Shown piece after piece: positions 9,660 through 18,600 of a stretch of DNA of 35,487 bases. The notes under the pieces were generated by a model. It searched no databases. It was not told the origin of the DNA and was given only the letters and a program-made list of their open reading frames with translations. Within the stretch, counting starts at the first letter, position 1; each line of letters starts with the position of its first letter. Position numbers and translations under genes: made by a program. This DNA is from Gammaproteobacteria bacterium. GTDB taxonomy: Bacteria > Pseudomonadota > Gammaproteobacteria > Xanthomonadales > Wenzhouxiangellaceae. The stretch is from positions 1 to 35,487 of the forward strand of contig PXBD01000039.1 of NCBI GenBank assembly GCA_003565625.1. The letters run 5' to 3'.

Positions 9660-9735
9660 CAACTGCCCAGGCCTTGTCTGGCTCTGCTCCAGTCAGCGGC
9701 GCACTGCCCGGCTGCGTTCAGTCGGGTTCGCAGGG

Positions 9736-10710
9736 TCATTGCTCGTTCAGCCGGACCGCCGCGCCCAGCAGACCAGGCTCTGAATGGGTGACGACGACCA
9801 CGTTGACGCTTTCCAGGTGGGCGGCGAAACGGCCCTTGTCCAGAAAGCGCTCGCGGAAAGCGCTGGATTTCAGAAACGGGATGAAGCGCGGCACGATACC
9901 GCCGGCAATGGCGACAGTACGGGCCCCGTGCATCAGCGCGGCATCGCCGGCCACGCTGCCCAGAATGGCGCAGAAGCGGGCCAGCGCAGCCCGCGCAACC
10001 CCATCCTCACCGTTCAGTGCCGCCGCGACCAGCACGGCCGGCGCCACCAGACCTTCATCCGGGGTGCTTTGCTTGGACGGCGGAACGTCGGAAAGCGCGG
10101 CATGAATGGCAGACAAACCACGACCCGACAGGGCGCGCTCTACCGACACTCGACCGTGGCGGGCGGTCAGCCAGTCGTGAATGCGGCGCTCCTCCGAGCC
10201 CAGCGCGGCCAGGCTGATATGGCCACCCTCGGTCTCGATGACCTGCCATTGTTCATTCGGGCAGGGCACCAGCAAGGCCACTCCCATGCCGGTACCCGGG
10301 CCGATGACGCTGATCGGACCGGGCAATGCTGCCTGCGGCTGGCCATGCAGCCATTGATATTCATCCGGCTGGAGAAAAGGCAAACCAAGGGCGGCAGCAC
10401 CGAAATCGTTGAGAATCCGCAACTCCTCCAGACCCAGCGAAGCGGCCAGTTCATTGCGGTTGAACGCCCAGGCGCGATTGGTCAGGCGGATCTCATCACC
10501 CTGGGCCGGACAGGCAACCGCCAGCGCAGCCCGCGACGGCTGCACTGCAACCCGCTCCAGATAATGCCGAATGGCCTGCTGCAGGCTGGCGAAATCGCGC
10601 GTGGGCAGCACCCGGATTGCCTGCAGCTGCGGACGCCCTGGTCCCGGCCGGGTAAGGGCAAAGCGGGCATTGGTGCCGCCGATATCGCCGACCAGGAGCG
10701 GTTCAGACAT
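9736..10710 (-). CDS. glk: glucokinase
   Basis: The 324-residue protein starts at the ATG at 10710, one base after the stop of the halogenase gene, so translation is probably coupled. It belongs to the Glk (non-ROK) family: phosphate-binding loop LLVGDIGGTNARFAL at the N-terminus, LNDFGAAALGL containing the catalytic-base Asp, IGPGTGMGVALL, the sugar-binding ETEGGHISLA, and AIAGGIVPRF near the C-terminus. It phosphorylates glucose to glucose-6-phosphate with ATP in the cytoplasm. In this operon it would capture the glucose freed by GH3 hydrolysis and by phosphorolysis of the last sugar unit. Glucokinase genes often accompany glucan-use operons of this type. Confidence 0.93.
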   Translation of the reverse strand: MSEPLLVGDIGGTNARFALTRPGPGRPQLQAIRVLPTRDFASLQQAIRHYLERVAVQPSRAALAVACPAQGDEIRLTNRAWAFNRNELAASLGLEELRILNDFGAAALGLPFLQPDEYQWLHGQPQAALPGPISVIGPGTGMGVALLVPCPNEQWQVIETEGGHISLAALGSEERRIHDWLTARHGRVSVERALSGRGLSAIHAALSDVPPSKQSTPDEGLVAPAVLVAAALNGEDGVARAALARFCAILGSVAGDAALMHGARTVAIAGGIVPRFIPFLKSSAFRERFLDKGRFAAHLESVNVVVVTHSEPGLLGAAVRLNEQ

Positions 10711-10711
10711 C

Positions 10712-12235
10712 TCAGGCACCTGCCCGTGCGACCCTGGGCTCCCGATTGCCTGGCTGCAGCTGGTTGAGGTAGTCCTGGTGCATCGGCAGCCGGCCCACCT
10801 GCCGGGCAATCGTGGCGCGTGTTTCGGCCATGAAATTCTTCAGTTCGGTGTCCGGGAGGTTGTTGACGAACGGATGCCAGGCCGCCGGTTCGATGCCCTG
10901 CCCGACCATGACCGCAACCCAGGACTGCTCGGCAAACAACTCGTACTGGTCCCGGAATACGCGCGCGCTGCGCTCGAACAAGCGAATCTTGTGGGCCAGC
11001 GTATCGGGGATACTCATCTCGCGGCAGTCAGTCCAGTAGCGCGAATCGGTGCGCTGGTTGACATGGTAGTGCAGGATGATGAAATCGCGGATGTACTCGG
11101 CCTCGAGGCGTACGTCGTTGTTGAACTGATCGATTTCCGTCGGCTCGATCTGCCGGGCCGGGAACAACTTGATGAAGCGGATCAGGCTGTTCTGGATCAT
11201 GTGGATACTGGTCGATTCCAGTGGCTCCAGGAATCCGCTGGCCAGACCCAGGGCAAGGCAGTTGCGATTCCACTGCAACAGTCGGCGCCCGGTGCGAAAG
11301 CGCAGCTGGCGCGGTTCGGTAATCGGGCGGCCATCGATATTATCCAGCAGCAGCTTGGCGGCCCGATCGGGCTCCAGATACGCACTGGAATAGACAATCC
11401 CGTTACCGACCCGATGCTGCAACGGAATCTTCCACTGCCAGCCCTCGCCCCGTGCGGTCGCACGGGTGTAGGGCGCCGGCGGCGCAACCGATTCGCTTTG
11501 CACGGCAACGGCTGAGTCGGCCCGCAGCCAGTGTGACCAGTCTTCCCAGCCGGTCTGCAGGGTCTGCTCGATGAGCAGACCGCGAAAACCGCTGCAGTCG
11601 ATAAAAAAGTCACCTTCGATGACGGGTCCCGATTCGAGCCGGACCGACTCGATCATTCCGCTTTCCGAATGCAGATTGACGTCGACTACCTTGCCTTCGA
11701 TCCTGCGCACGCCCAGCGCTTCGCTGTAGGCTCGCAACATCCGGGCATACAGGCCGGCATCGAAATGGTAAGCATAGTTTGGCTTGCGCTCACCGTTGAG
11801 GCCGAAACGCCCGGCCCTGGCCAGAGAGGACTCGAAGCTGAAGTCGTTGAGGCTGGCAGTCTCGCCCAGCCGGCGCGCCTTGAGCCAGTAGTGGTGAAAC
11901 TGGGCGGCCCAGGAGTCGGCCCCCGGCGGTCCGAACGGATGGATGTAGCGCTCGCCCAGCCGGCCCCAGTTCTCAAACTCGATGCCGAGCTTGAAGGTGC
12001 CGTTGACCGCATTCAGGAACTCGGCCTCATCCAGGCCGAGCAGGAGATGAAAGTTCTTGATCGCCGGGATGGTCGCCTCGCCGACGCCGACAGTACCGAT
12101 TTCGTCGGATTCGATCAGTTCGATGCGTTTGTGGCGGCCGAAGGCCTGTGACAGGGCGGCGGCGGCCATCCAGCCGGCGGTGCCGCCGCCGACAATCACG
12201 ATACGTCGAAAACCGTCGTTGTCCATCGCGTTCAT
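10712..12235 (-). CDS. flavin-dependent tryptophan-halogenase family protein 1
   Basis: This 507-residue protein has the FAD-binding VIVGGGTAGWMAA near the N-terminus, GVGEATIPAIK, the Lys82 in NGTFKLGIEF at the place of the catalytic Lys79 of RebH/PrnA, the diagnostic WQWKIP motif (residues 266-271, WxWxIP) and FLEPLEST containing the conserved Glu. All hallmark residues of an active halogenase are therefore kept. The start is ATG at 12235 with AAGGG eight bases upstream, preferred to GTG at 12244. A separate flavin reductase would be needed and none is encoded here. Members next to TonB receptors, SapC and cupin genes are common in Xanthomonadales, Caulobacterales and Alteromonadales; some halogenate indole in vitro, but the natural substrate is unknown. 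Confidence 0.9.
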   Translation of the reverse strand: MNAMDNDGFRRIVIVGGGTAGWMAAAALSQAFGRHKRIELIESDEIGTVGVGEATIPAIKNFHLLLGLDEAEFLNAVNGTFKLGIEFENWGRLGERYIHPFGPPGADSWAAQFHHYWLKARRLGETASLNDFSFESSLARAGRFGLNGERKPNYAYHFDAGLYARMLRAYSEALGVRRIEGKVVDVNLHSESGMIESVRLESGPVIEGDFFIDCSGFRGLLIEQTLQTGWEDWSHWLRADSAVAVQSESVAPPAPYTRATARGEGWQWKIPLQHRVGNGIVYSSAYLEPDRAAKLLLDNIDGRPITEPRQLRFRTGRRLLQWNRNCLALGLASGFLEPLESTSIHMIQNSLIRFIKLFPARQIEPTEIDQFNNDVRLEAEYIRDFIILHYHVNQRTDSRYWTDCREMSIPDTLAHKIRLFERSARVFRDQYELFAEQSWVAVMVGQGIEPAAWHPFVNNLPDTELKNFMAETRATIARQVGRLPMHQDYLNQLQPGNREPRVARAGA

Positions 12236-12253
12236 GATTTGCACCCTTGCGAT

Positions 12254-12277
12254 CAGCGATTGAGTCAGCGATTGAGT
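12254..12277. repeat. 12-base tandem duplication over the cupin stop codon
   Basis: CAGCGATTGAGT occurs twice back to back (12254-12265 and 12266-12277). On the coding strand each copy reads CTCAATCGCTGA, that is Leu-Asn-Arg-stop, so the end of the cupin gene with its stop codon is duplicated. Confidence 0.85.
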
Positions 12278-13278
12278 TGGTTGCGCAGCAGGCTGCGCAG
12301 GCGGCGGGCAGCGTTTTCATCCAGCTGGCCCAGGACCCCGCGACTGGCCTCCGGAATATGCGCTACGGTGTCATCATCGGCGTTGAACACGTAGTGATCA
12401 AACAAACCCTTCCAGGCGCGCCGCTGAGCCGGGGGCAGACCACGGATATTGAGAATGGCGTGCAGTAACGCATCGTTGGGCGCGCCCATGTACTCCGGAA
12501 CTTCGCGCCACCAGTGGTTGATCAGGATATTGAACGACTCCAGGCCCTCAACGTGGTGCCACCACATGGCCGGGATGAATACCGCATCGCCCGCCTCCAG
12601 GGTGGCCGCACGCGCATGCTCCAGGGCTTCGGCAAAGCGCGGATACCGCTCCAGATCCGGCTGCTCGAAATCCACCAGGCTGATCTGCTGGCCAGCCGGG
12701 GTCAGTTCCATGGGCCCGACGTAGAGGTTGGCCAGTTGATCGGGCGGAAACAGGGTGAAACGTCGCCGCCCGGCGCACACGCAGGCAACGTTTTCCAGCG
12801 CATCGTAGTGAGCGGCTACGCGCGTGCGGTTGCCCAGCCAGATCCGGACCGAGGCCCGATTCGAGCCCTGCGGCAGGCTGTTTTCAGCACTCAAACCCGG
12901 CAAGCACAGATCGATCGCCGAGGAACCAACGTAAATGGTCGGCGGCTGCGGATTGTCGGCGTGGCGGGAAAGCTGCTCCAGCACTTCGGCAAACCCGACC
13001 CGACCGGCGGTGAAATTGGTGTCGCTCAAATCCTCGTTGTAGAAGATCCGGCCCTGCTCGCCGGGCTGGCCGATAAACGCCGTCACCGGCTTGCCGGTAT
13101 CAAAGCGCTGCAGGTAGCCCGCGGCCTGCTCCATCGATTCACGCGCGGCCGCCACCAGCGGCCAGTCGGCAACCAGGCCGCGAAACACCACCGGCTGGTC
13201 CAGCTCGGCAACCCGGGCATGGATATCGCCGGGGGCTACGCCCGAGACTTCTTCCAGCGGCCGGACTACAGGCGCCAC
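12265..13278 (-). CDS. cupin-like (cupin_8/JmjC-type) protein
   Basis: The 337-residue protein starts at GTG (13278), seven bases after GGAG and four bases after the SapC stop. It has the fold signature of cupin_8/JmjC dioxygenase-like proteins: PVVFRGLVADWP near the N-terminus, the metal motif AAHYDALENV (His157, Asp159), GRRRFTLFPPDQ, and the distal WWHHVEGL (His241 likely). These form the HxD...H Fe(II)/2-oxoglutarate triad, so hydroxylase or demethylase-type chemistry is plausible. The product of this gene type, which recurs between halogenase and SapC genes in TonB-receptor operons, has no known substrate. It is predicted cytoplasmic. Confidence 0.85.
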   Translation of the reverse strand: MAPVVRPLEEVSGVAPGDIHARVAELDQPVVFRGLVADWPLVAAARESMEQAAGYLQRFDTGKPVTAFIGQPGEQGRIFYNEDLSDTNFTAGRVGFAEVLEQLSRHADNPQPPTIYVGSSAIDLCLPGLSAENSLPQGSNRASVRIWLGNRTRVAAHYDALENVACVCAGRRRFTLFPPDQLANLYVGPMELTPAGQQISLVDFEQPDLERYPRFAEALEHARAATLEAGDAVFIPAMWWHHVEGLESFNILINHWWREVPEYMGAPNDALLHAILNIRGLPPAQRRAWKGLFDHYVFNADDDTVAHIPEASRGVLGQLDENAARRLRSLLRNQLNR

Positions 13279-13282
13279 GGAG

Positions 13283-14044
13283 TCACTCCGCCGCGACGCG
13301 GTCGAGAAGATGGTTCTTGCGCTCGATCAGCACGGCCAGCTGTGGCATGGAGGCCAGCAGCATGTAGACGTGCTGCAAATAGCCCTTGCCGTGCAGCAGG
13401 CCCAGGCTGTCGGCATTCAGTTGCTGCAGCCGGTCTTCGTTGATGGTGTACAGGCCGGTCAGCGAATGGCGACTGCCGTCGTTGAACTCCACCTCCAGGT
13501 TCAGCGACTCGATCAAATCCAGACCGACCAGCGTACGCGAGAAGTCCTCGTTGGCCTGGTGGCCACCGTGGATACTGGCCAGCACCGAGTTGACCCGCTC
13601 GAGCAGGGGCGACTCGCCGCCATGCGGCAGAAACACCGGCTCGCCGCGATCGGTGGCAACAGAGGGATGATCCATGTCGATATGAACCACCGGCCCCGAG
13701 GCAGGCGAACCGGCCTCGTCGGCTTGCTGGAAGCCGATCAGAAAGGGCAGGCGCTCAATAGTCAGCGGCAGGCTGCGGGCCCGCCATTGACCGTCGTCGA
13801 GATACAGGTTTTCGGATTCCTCGAACCCCAGCAAGGCGACCGGTTCGTAATGCCCGGTTTCGACGTTGCGCACCAGGAACAACGGATACTCGGCCTGCAG
13901 ACCGCCCAACTCCAGCGGAAAAATCCGCGCCACTTGCGTGTCGTACCCGCAGCCAGGCGCAAAGCGCCGGTCAATGCGGACATCCTTATGGGTCACATTG
14001 TCGAGCAGTTCGTGGCGTGCCATGGCGGTTGTTGTTCCTGTCAT
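13283..14044 (-). CDS. SapC family protein
   Basis: The 253-residue protein contains the opening HELLDNVTHKDVRI, an EYPLFLVRN segment and LPFLIGFQQ, all typical of the SapC family (named after a Campylobacter surface-layer-related protein). The first ATG (14044) overlaps the stop of the upstream halogenase gene (ATGA), which implies translational coupling; an internal ATG at 14023 (MARHELL) is an alternative. There are no clear membrane segments or signal peptide. The biochemical function is unknown. Its place between two halogenase-like genes and a cupin-like gene matches the recurrent cluster linked to TonB-dependent oligosaccharide receptors. Confidence 0.85.
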   Translation of the reverse strand: MTGTTTAMARHELLDNVTHKDVRIDRRFAPGCGYDTQVARIFPLELGGLQAEYPLFLVRNVETGHYEPVALLGFEESENLYLDDGQWRARSLPLTIERLPFLIGFQQADEAGSPASGPVVHIDMDHPSVATDRGEPVFLPHGGESPLLERVNSVLASIHGGHQANEDFSRTLVGLDLIESLNLEVEFNDGSRHSLTGLYTINEDRLQQLNADSLGLLHGKGYLQHVYMLLASMPQLAVLIERKNHLLDRVAAE

Positions 14045-15630
14045 TGGCCGATTGCAGCCGGCACCGCGGGTGCGGAGGCGCTGCCGGCGATTTCGCCGAG
14101 CAGGCTACGGTTGTCCGGCAACTGCCTGAGCAGGCGACGGCTCAGTTGTTCGACATCACGAAACAACTGATGGGCCTGTTCCTGATCGGTGAGGGCACTG
14201 GCCCGCGCACGCGGACGGGTTTCAAAGCCCATGCCGTAGAGCACGTACTGGTAGCTGGCAGCAGAAAAGATCTCGTCGATGCGCGGAAAGTCGCGCGGGC
14301 TGGGCACCTGGTACTGCCACAGTTCCAGCAGCTGCTCCAGGCGGTCCGGAATGCTGTCGCTTTGCCGGTTCTCGATCCAGTAGGCGGAGTCGCTGCGCCG
14401 GCTCAACACATAATGCAGCTTGAGGAAGTCGATGATGCGCTGCCACCGATAGCCAAAAGCGTCGTTGAAACGCGCAGCACAAATGTCCATGCCGCGACGC
14501 GTGGCCGGCAGTTCATCGGCAATCTGGCCTGCGGCCAGTTCGATCATCACCAGCGCGCTGGCTTCCAGCGGTTCAATAAACCCGGCCGCCATGCCTACGG
14601 CAACGCAGTTGCGATGCCAGAAGCGTTCACGATAGCCGGGCCGGAAGCGGAGCTGGCGAGGCTCGATGGCTTGCGGATCGATCTGCGTATTCTGTTTCAG
14701 GTAGGCGCGAAGCACTTCCAGGGCATGCTCATCGCTGCTGTGGCGACCGGAATAGACGTAACCAATACCCCGGCGTGAACTCAGGCCGATATCCCAGACC
14801 CAGCCGGCATCCTGCGCGGTCGAGTTGGTCTGCGACTGGATCGGGCTGGACGGGTCAGCGTAGGGAACCTGTACCGCCAGGGCACGATCATTGAACAGGA
14901 CATGGTCCTGGTCCAGGTAACCCACCCCGTAGTGACGACCCAGCAGCAGTGCTGCCTGACCGGTGCAGTCGATGAACAGATCACCCGCCAGACGACCATG
15001 CTTGGCCGTATTCAGCGCCCGGATATCTTCATCGGGCGTGCCTTCGATGCCGGTGACATGATCCAGCACATGGTGAACGTTCAGCTTTTCGGTGCAATGG
15101 GTCTTGAGCAGTTCAGCGAATTTGCCCGCATCGAGGTGATAGCCGTAGTTGAGCACATGCGCGTATTCCGGCGTCGCCGCCTGCTTGGGTGCCAGCAGGC
15201 GATCGCAGACCCGGCCCTGGGCGCTGACGGCATTGGTGAAACTGATCCGGTCGCGGTGTTCCTGCCAGGCCGGCACCACGCTGGCGCCAGGATAGCCGGC
15301 CGGAACCGAGAATGGGTGGTAGTAGCGATCATCGGCCGCGCCTGAGACCCATCCGCGAAAGCAGGTGCCCTGCTTGGGCGAGGCCGAGCAGGCCTGCAGG
15401 AAGTCGTTTTCGGACAGGCCGATGCGGCGCAGGGTGGCACGCATGGTCGGCCAGGTGCCTTCGCCAACACCAATGGTGCTGACGTCCGGTGACTCGATCA
15501 GGGTCACATGGATTCCGCCCTCGGACTGCGCCGGATAGCTGCTGGCAAGCACACCGGCGGTAATCCAGCCGGCGCTGCCGCCACCGACGATGACGATGTT
15601 CCTGATGCCTTGGTTGTCCAGGTTATCCAT
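14041..15630 (-). CDS. flavin-dependent tryptophan-halogenase family protein 2
   Basis: The 529-residue protein has the FAD motif IVIVGGGSAGWITAG, GVGEGTWPTMR, Lys86 in SASPKQGTCF at the catalytic Lys position, and FIEPLEASALVMIE with the conserved Glu. The halogenase signature WxWxIP is changed to WVWDIG (residues 277-282), losing the Pro, and the ATIP sequence after the GVGE motif reads GTWP. Its chemistry may therefore differ from a true halogenase. It is not close in sequence to halogenase 1. The only start is ATG at 15630, directly after the T-run of a terminator and without a visible Shine-Dalgarno sequence. It is the first gene after the TonB receptor in the operon, and its stop overlaps the SapC start. 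Confidence 0.87.
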   Translation of the reverse strand: MDNLDNQGIRNIVIVGGGSAGWITAGVLASSYPAQSEGGIHVTLIESPDVSTIGVGEGTWPTMRATLRRIGLSENDFLQACSASPKQGTCFRGWVSGAADDRYYHPFSVPAGYPGASVVPAWQEHRDRISFTNAVSAQGRVCDRLLAPKQAATPEYAHVLNYGYHLDAGKFAELLKTHCTEKLNVHHVLDHVTGIEGTPDEDIRALNTAKHGRLAGDLFIDCTGQAALLLGRHYGVGYLDQDHVLFNDRALAVQVPYADPSSPIQSQTNSTAQDAGWVWDIGLSSRRGIGYVYSGRHSSDEHALEVLRAYLKQNTQIDPQAIEPRQLRFRPGYRERFWHRNCVAVGMAAGFIEPLEASALVMIELAAGQIADELPATRRGMDICAARFNDAFGYRWQRIIDFLKLHYVLSRRSDSAYWIENRQSDSIPDRLEQLLELWQYQVPSPRDFPRIDEIFSAASYQYVLYGMGFETRPRARASALTDQEQAHQLFRDVEQLSRRLLRQLPDNRSLLGEIAGSASAPAVPAAIGQ

Positions 15631-15662
15631 AAAAAAGCAAGCCGCTGTTGCCAGCGGCTTGC
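15631..15662 (-). terminator. Rho-independent terminator between receptor and halogenase 2
   Basis: Read on the minus strand, an 11-base perfect stem (GCAAGCCGCTG / CAGCGGCTTGC, arms 15652-15662 and 15637-15647) with a four-base loop is followed by six T (15636-15631). The T-run touches the ATG of the next gene at 15630. It should end most receptor transcripts and let a fraction read through to the halogenase block. Confidence 0.88.
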
Positions 15663-15685
15663 GTTTCAGTCACCGCCGGCGCTGA

Positions 15686-18600
15686 TCAGAAGGTCCATCG
15701 CGCGCCGATATTGTAGCGCGCGCCGTACTGGTTACCCCGTTGGAATTGCTCTGGATAGCGTACGTAGACCCGCTGGGTTTGCTGGGTCACGTTGAGCCCT
15801 TCGAGGAAAATGGTGAGATTCGGGCGGGCGAACCAGGCCAGGTTGACATCCAGCTGGCCATAATCCTCAACAAAGACCGGCGCATCAAACTGATCGAAGC
15901 CGGCCACGAACTCATCGCGCCAGTTCCAGGCCAGGCGAGTCGAGATGTGCTCGTTTTCGTAAAAGCCGACCAGGTTGTACGAGTCACTCAGACCGGGCAA
16001 CGCAAACTGGCGGTCCACCGCGTCCCGATCGACCTTGACATCGCCGGTCACCAGCGTCGCGTTGGCCTGAACGCCAAACCCGGTATCACCGAACATGTGC
16101 TGGACCTGGAATTCCCAACCCCAGACACGACCCCGCTCGGCGTTATCGGTTGTCGACACGTTCCACTCGATCACAGGATCACCCGGTTCGGCCCGCACGG
16201 GCGTAGTTGCGGGCCGGCCGAGGTTCTCGTTGATGCGAGCGAAGATATTGGCATTGCTCAACGGGATGCCCTCATCCGCCAACTGCTGACGGGCCAGTTC
16301 GGCCTGGGCACCGCGGAAGGGGTCGAGCAGATTGTCGAAACTCTCGCGCACCGTGGTTGCCACGAGGAAATTGTCAACGTGCTTGCGGAAGTACGAAACC
16401 GAGGCGTAACTGCCGGGCGCGTAGTACCACTCCAGCGCCAGATCGAAGTTATCCGACACGTAGGGCACCAGACCCGGGTTGCCGGAACTGGCCTCGCGGT
16501 TTTGCGGGTTGGGATTGCCCACGAACGACCGCACCGGGCTGAGCGCACCAATTGGCGGGCGTGCCAGCGTCCGGCTGTAGGAGAACCTCGAGATCAGGTC
16601 ATGACGCCAGGTCAAATCAAAGTCCAGGCTCGGCAAGAACTCGGTATTGCTGTTGGATTCCTTGACGAAGGTTGGCGGACCAAACTCGGTGACGAATTCA
16701 TCACCCCCGACCCAGACCACCGCTTCGGCCGGCACCTCGTCACCACTGGCCGTGGTTTCGGTGTCTTCGATACGAAGCCCGATGCGGGCGTTGAAGGGCA
16801 GTCCGGCAACCCGGTCCTGCATGTTGAGCTGGAAGTAGGCCGCGGTGATGTCTTCTTTCACCCCGCCTCCGCTGGCGTTGCCCAGCGGACCCGGCCAGAA
16901 GAACCCGCGCTCACCCGAGGGATCCTGAAAATCAGGACCCCAGGACGGCCAGTAGACGTCGTTGCACAACGGGTCGCCGGTCGAGAAGCAGTCCAGCGAT
17001 TCGTACACATCCACGATGGTGTTGAAATCAAGCACGAAGTAGCGATCGAGCGGGAAGTCTCCGCTGTTGGAGAAATCCGACAACAGACCGCCGAACCCGG
17101 CCTCTTCCCACAGCTCATCGGGCCAGTACTGGGCTGAAGTCAGCCAGAACCCACCCGGCAACAGGCCGGAAAAAGCGTTGCGGTTGACGAACTTCTGCTG
17201 GGTGTAGCTGGCTCCAAAGTCGAGACTGACGATACTGCCGTCGCCGGGGTTGGTCCAGGTACCGTCCAACTGGAATTGCTGGATATCGTTCTTGTTGTCA
17301 ACATCGAAGGCCTGGCCAAACAATGAGCCCATGTCGCTGCGGCGCAGGAAGTCCAGCATTTCGCCGGTCTCCTGGTCGCGGAAGGTCGCACCCCAGATCG
17401 GAATGCCGCCGCTGGAGTAGGAAGCAAACTTTTCGTCAATCGTTGCCGTAGTCGGCCCTGCGCCGGGAACGAAGCCACACCAGTCGCAGAACGTGTTACC
17501 AACAATCAGGTTCGCTGAACTGCCCGGCCGGCCGTCACCCAGCCCGCCACCCTTCAGGCGCGAGCGGGAATCATGCATGTCAAAACGGAATTCCAGGTTA
17601 TCGGTGGCCTGGAACTCGGCGTTGAATCCGAGAGAATCGTTTTCCTTGACGGTGTTATCCCGAGCCACGTTGATGGCGTAATCGCCACCAACCTGGGTGA
17701 CATCGGTGACGGTGCCGCGCTCGTTGATGGTGGCGGAAACATTGGGGTTGGCAAACCAGACGCCAAAGCTGTTGCGGTCGGCCTCGAATTCCAGTTCGGA
17801 GTACGTGTAATCGAGGGTCATGCGCAGGCGATCAACCGGCGCCCACTGCAGGGTCAGCTGCGCATTGGTTCGGGTGCGCGAGATATCGGCAAAACCATAG
17901 CCGGCATCCTGCGGGTGCCACCAGACGCCATCGGCACGCTGATTGTTGTTGTTGACCGTACCGCCTTCCAGACCGTAGTTCGGAATCCAGCTGTCAACAT
18001 TGGCGAATTCTTCCCGGTTGTCACGTTCCTCGTAGGAGCCGGTGATGGCGATACCGAAAGTGTTGTCGGCGAACGTGTTGCTGTAGATACCGGCGATTTC
18101 CGGGGTGACGCGATTGAGATTACCCAGGTCGCCGTCGGAGGCCGATGTCTCATGCACGGCCTTGCCGATCAGCGCACCCCGCAAGCCCGGGTTTTCCAGC
18201 GGTCTTGGCGTGATGATGTTGACGGTAGCGCCAATGCCACCGGTCGGCAGTGAGGCCCGTCCACTCTTGATCACCTCGACCGCGGTGATACCAGTGGATG
18301 CGATGTCGCCGAAGTCGAACGAGCGACCGCCCTGGGTCGGCATGGTGCGGCCATTAAAGGTCACCAGGTTGAACTCCGGCCCGAAGCCACGCACGGTGAT
18401 TTGCGAGCCTTCGTTATTGGTCCGGCTGATCGAGATACCGGGAATACGCTGCAGTGCCTCGGCAAGGTTCTGATCGGGGAACTTGCCGATGTCTTCGGCG
18501 GTGATGGCATCGACCAGGCCGATGGCATCGCGCTTGCGGTCCATGGAGCGCATCAGAGAACCGCGTACGCCAATCACCTGCATGCGGTCATCGACGAAAA

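Noticed and set aside
15740..17137. 465-codon plus-strand frame inside the TonB receptor gene
   Set aside because: Antisense shadow of the receptor barrel with no recognisable domain.
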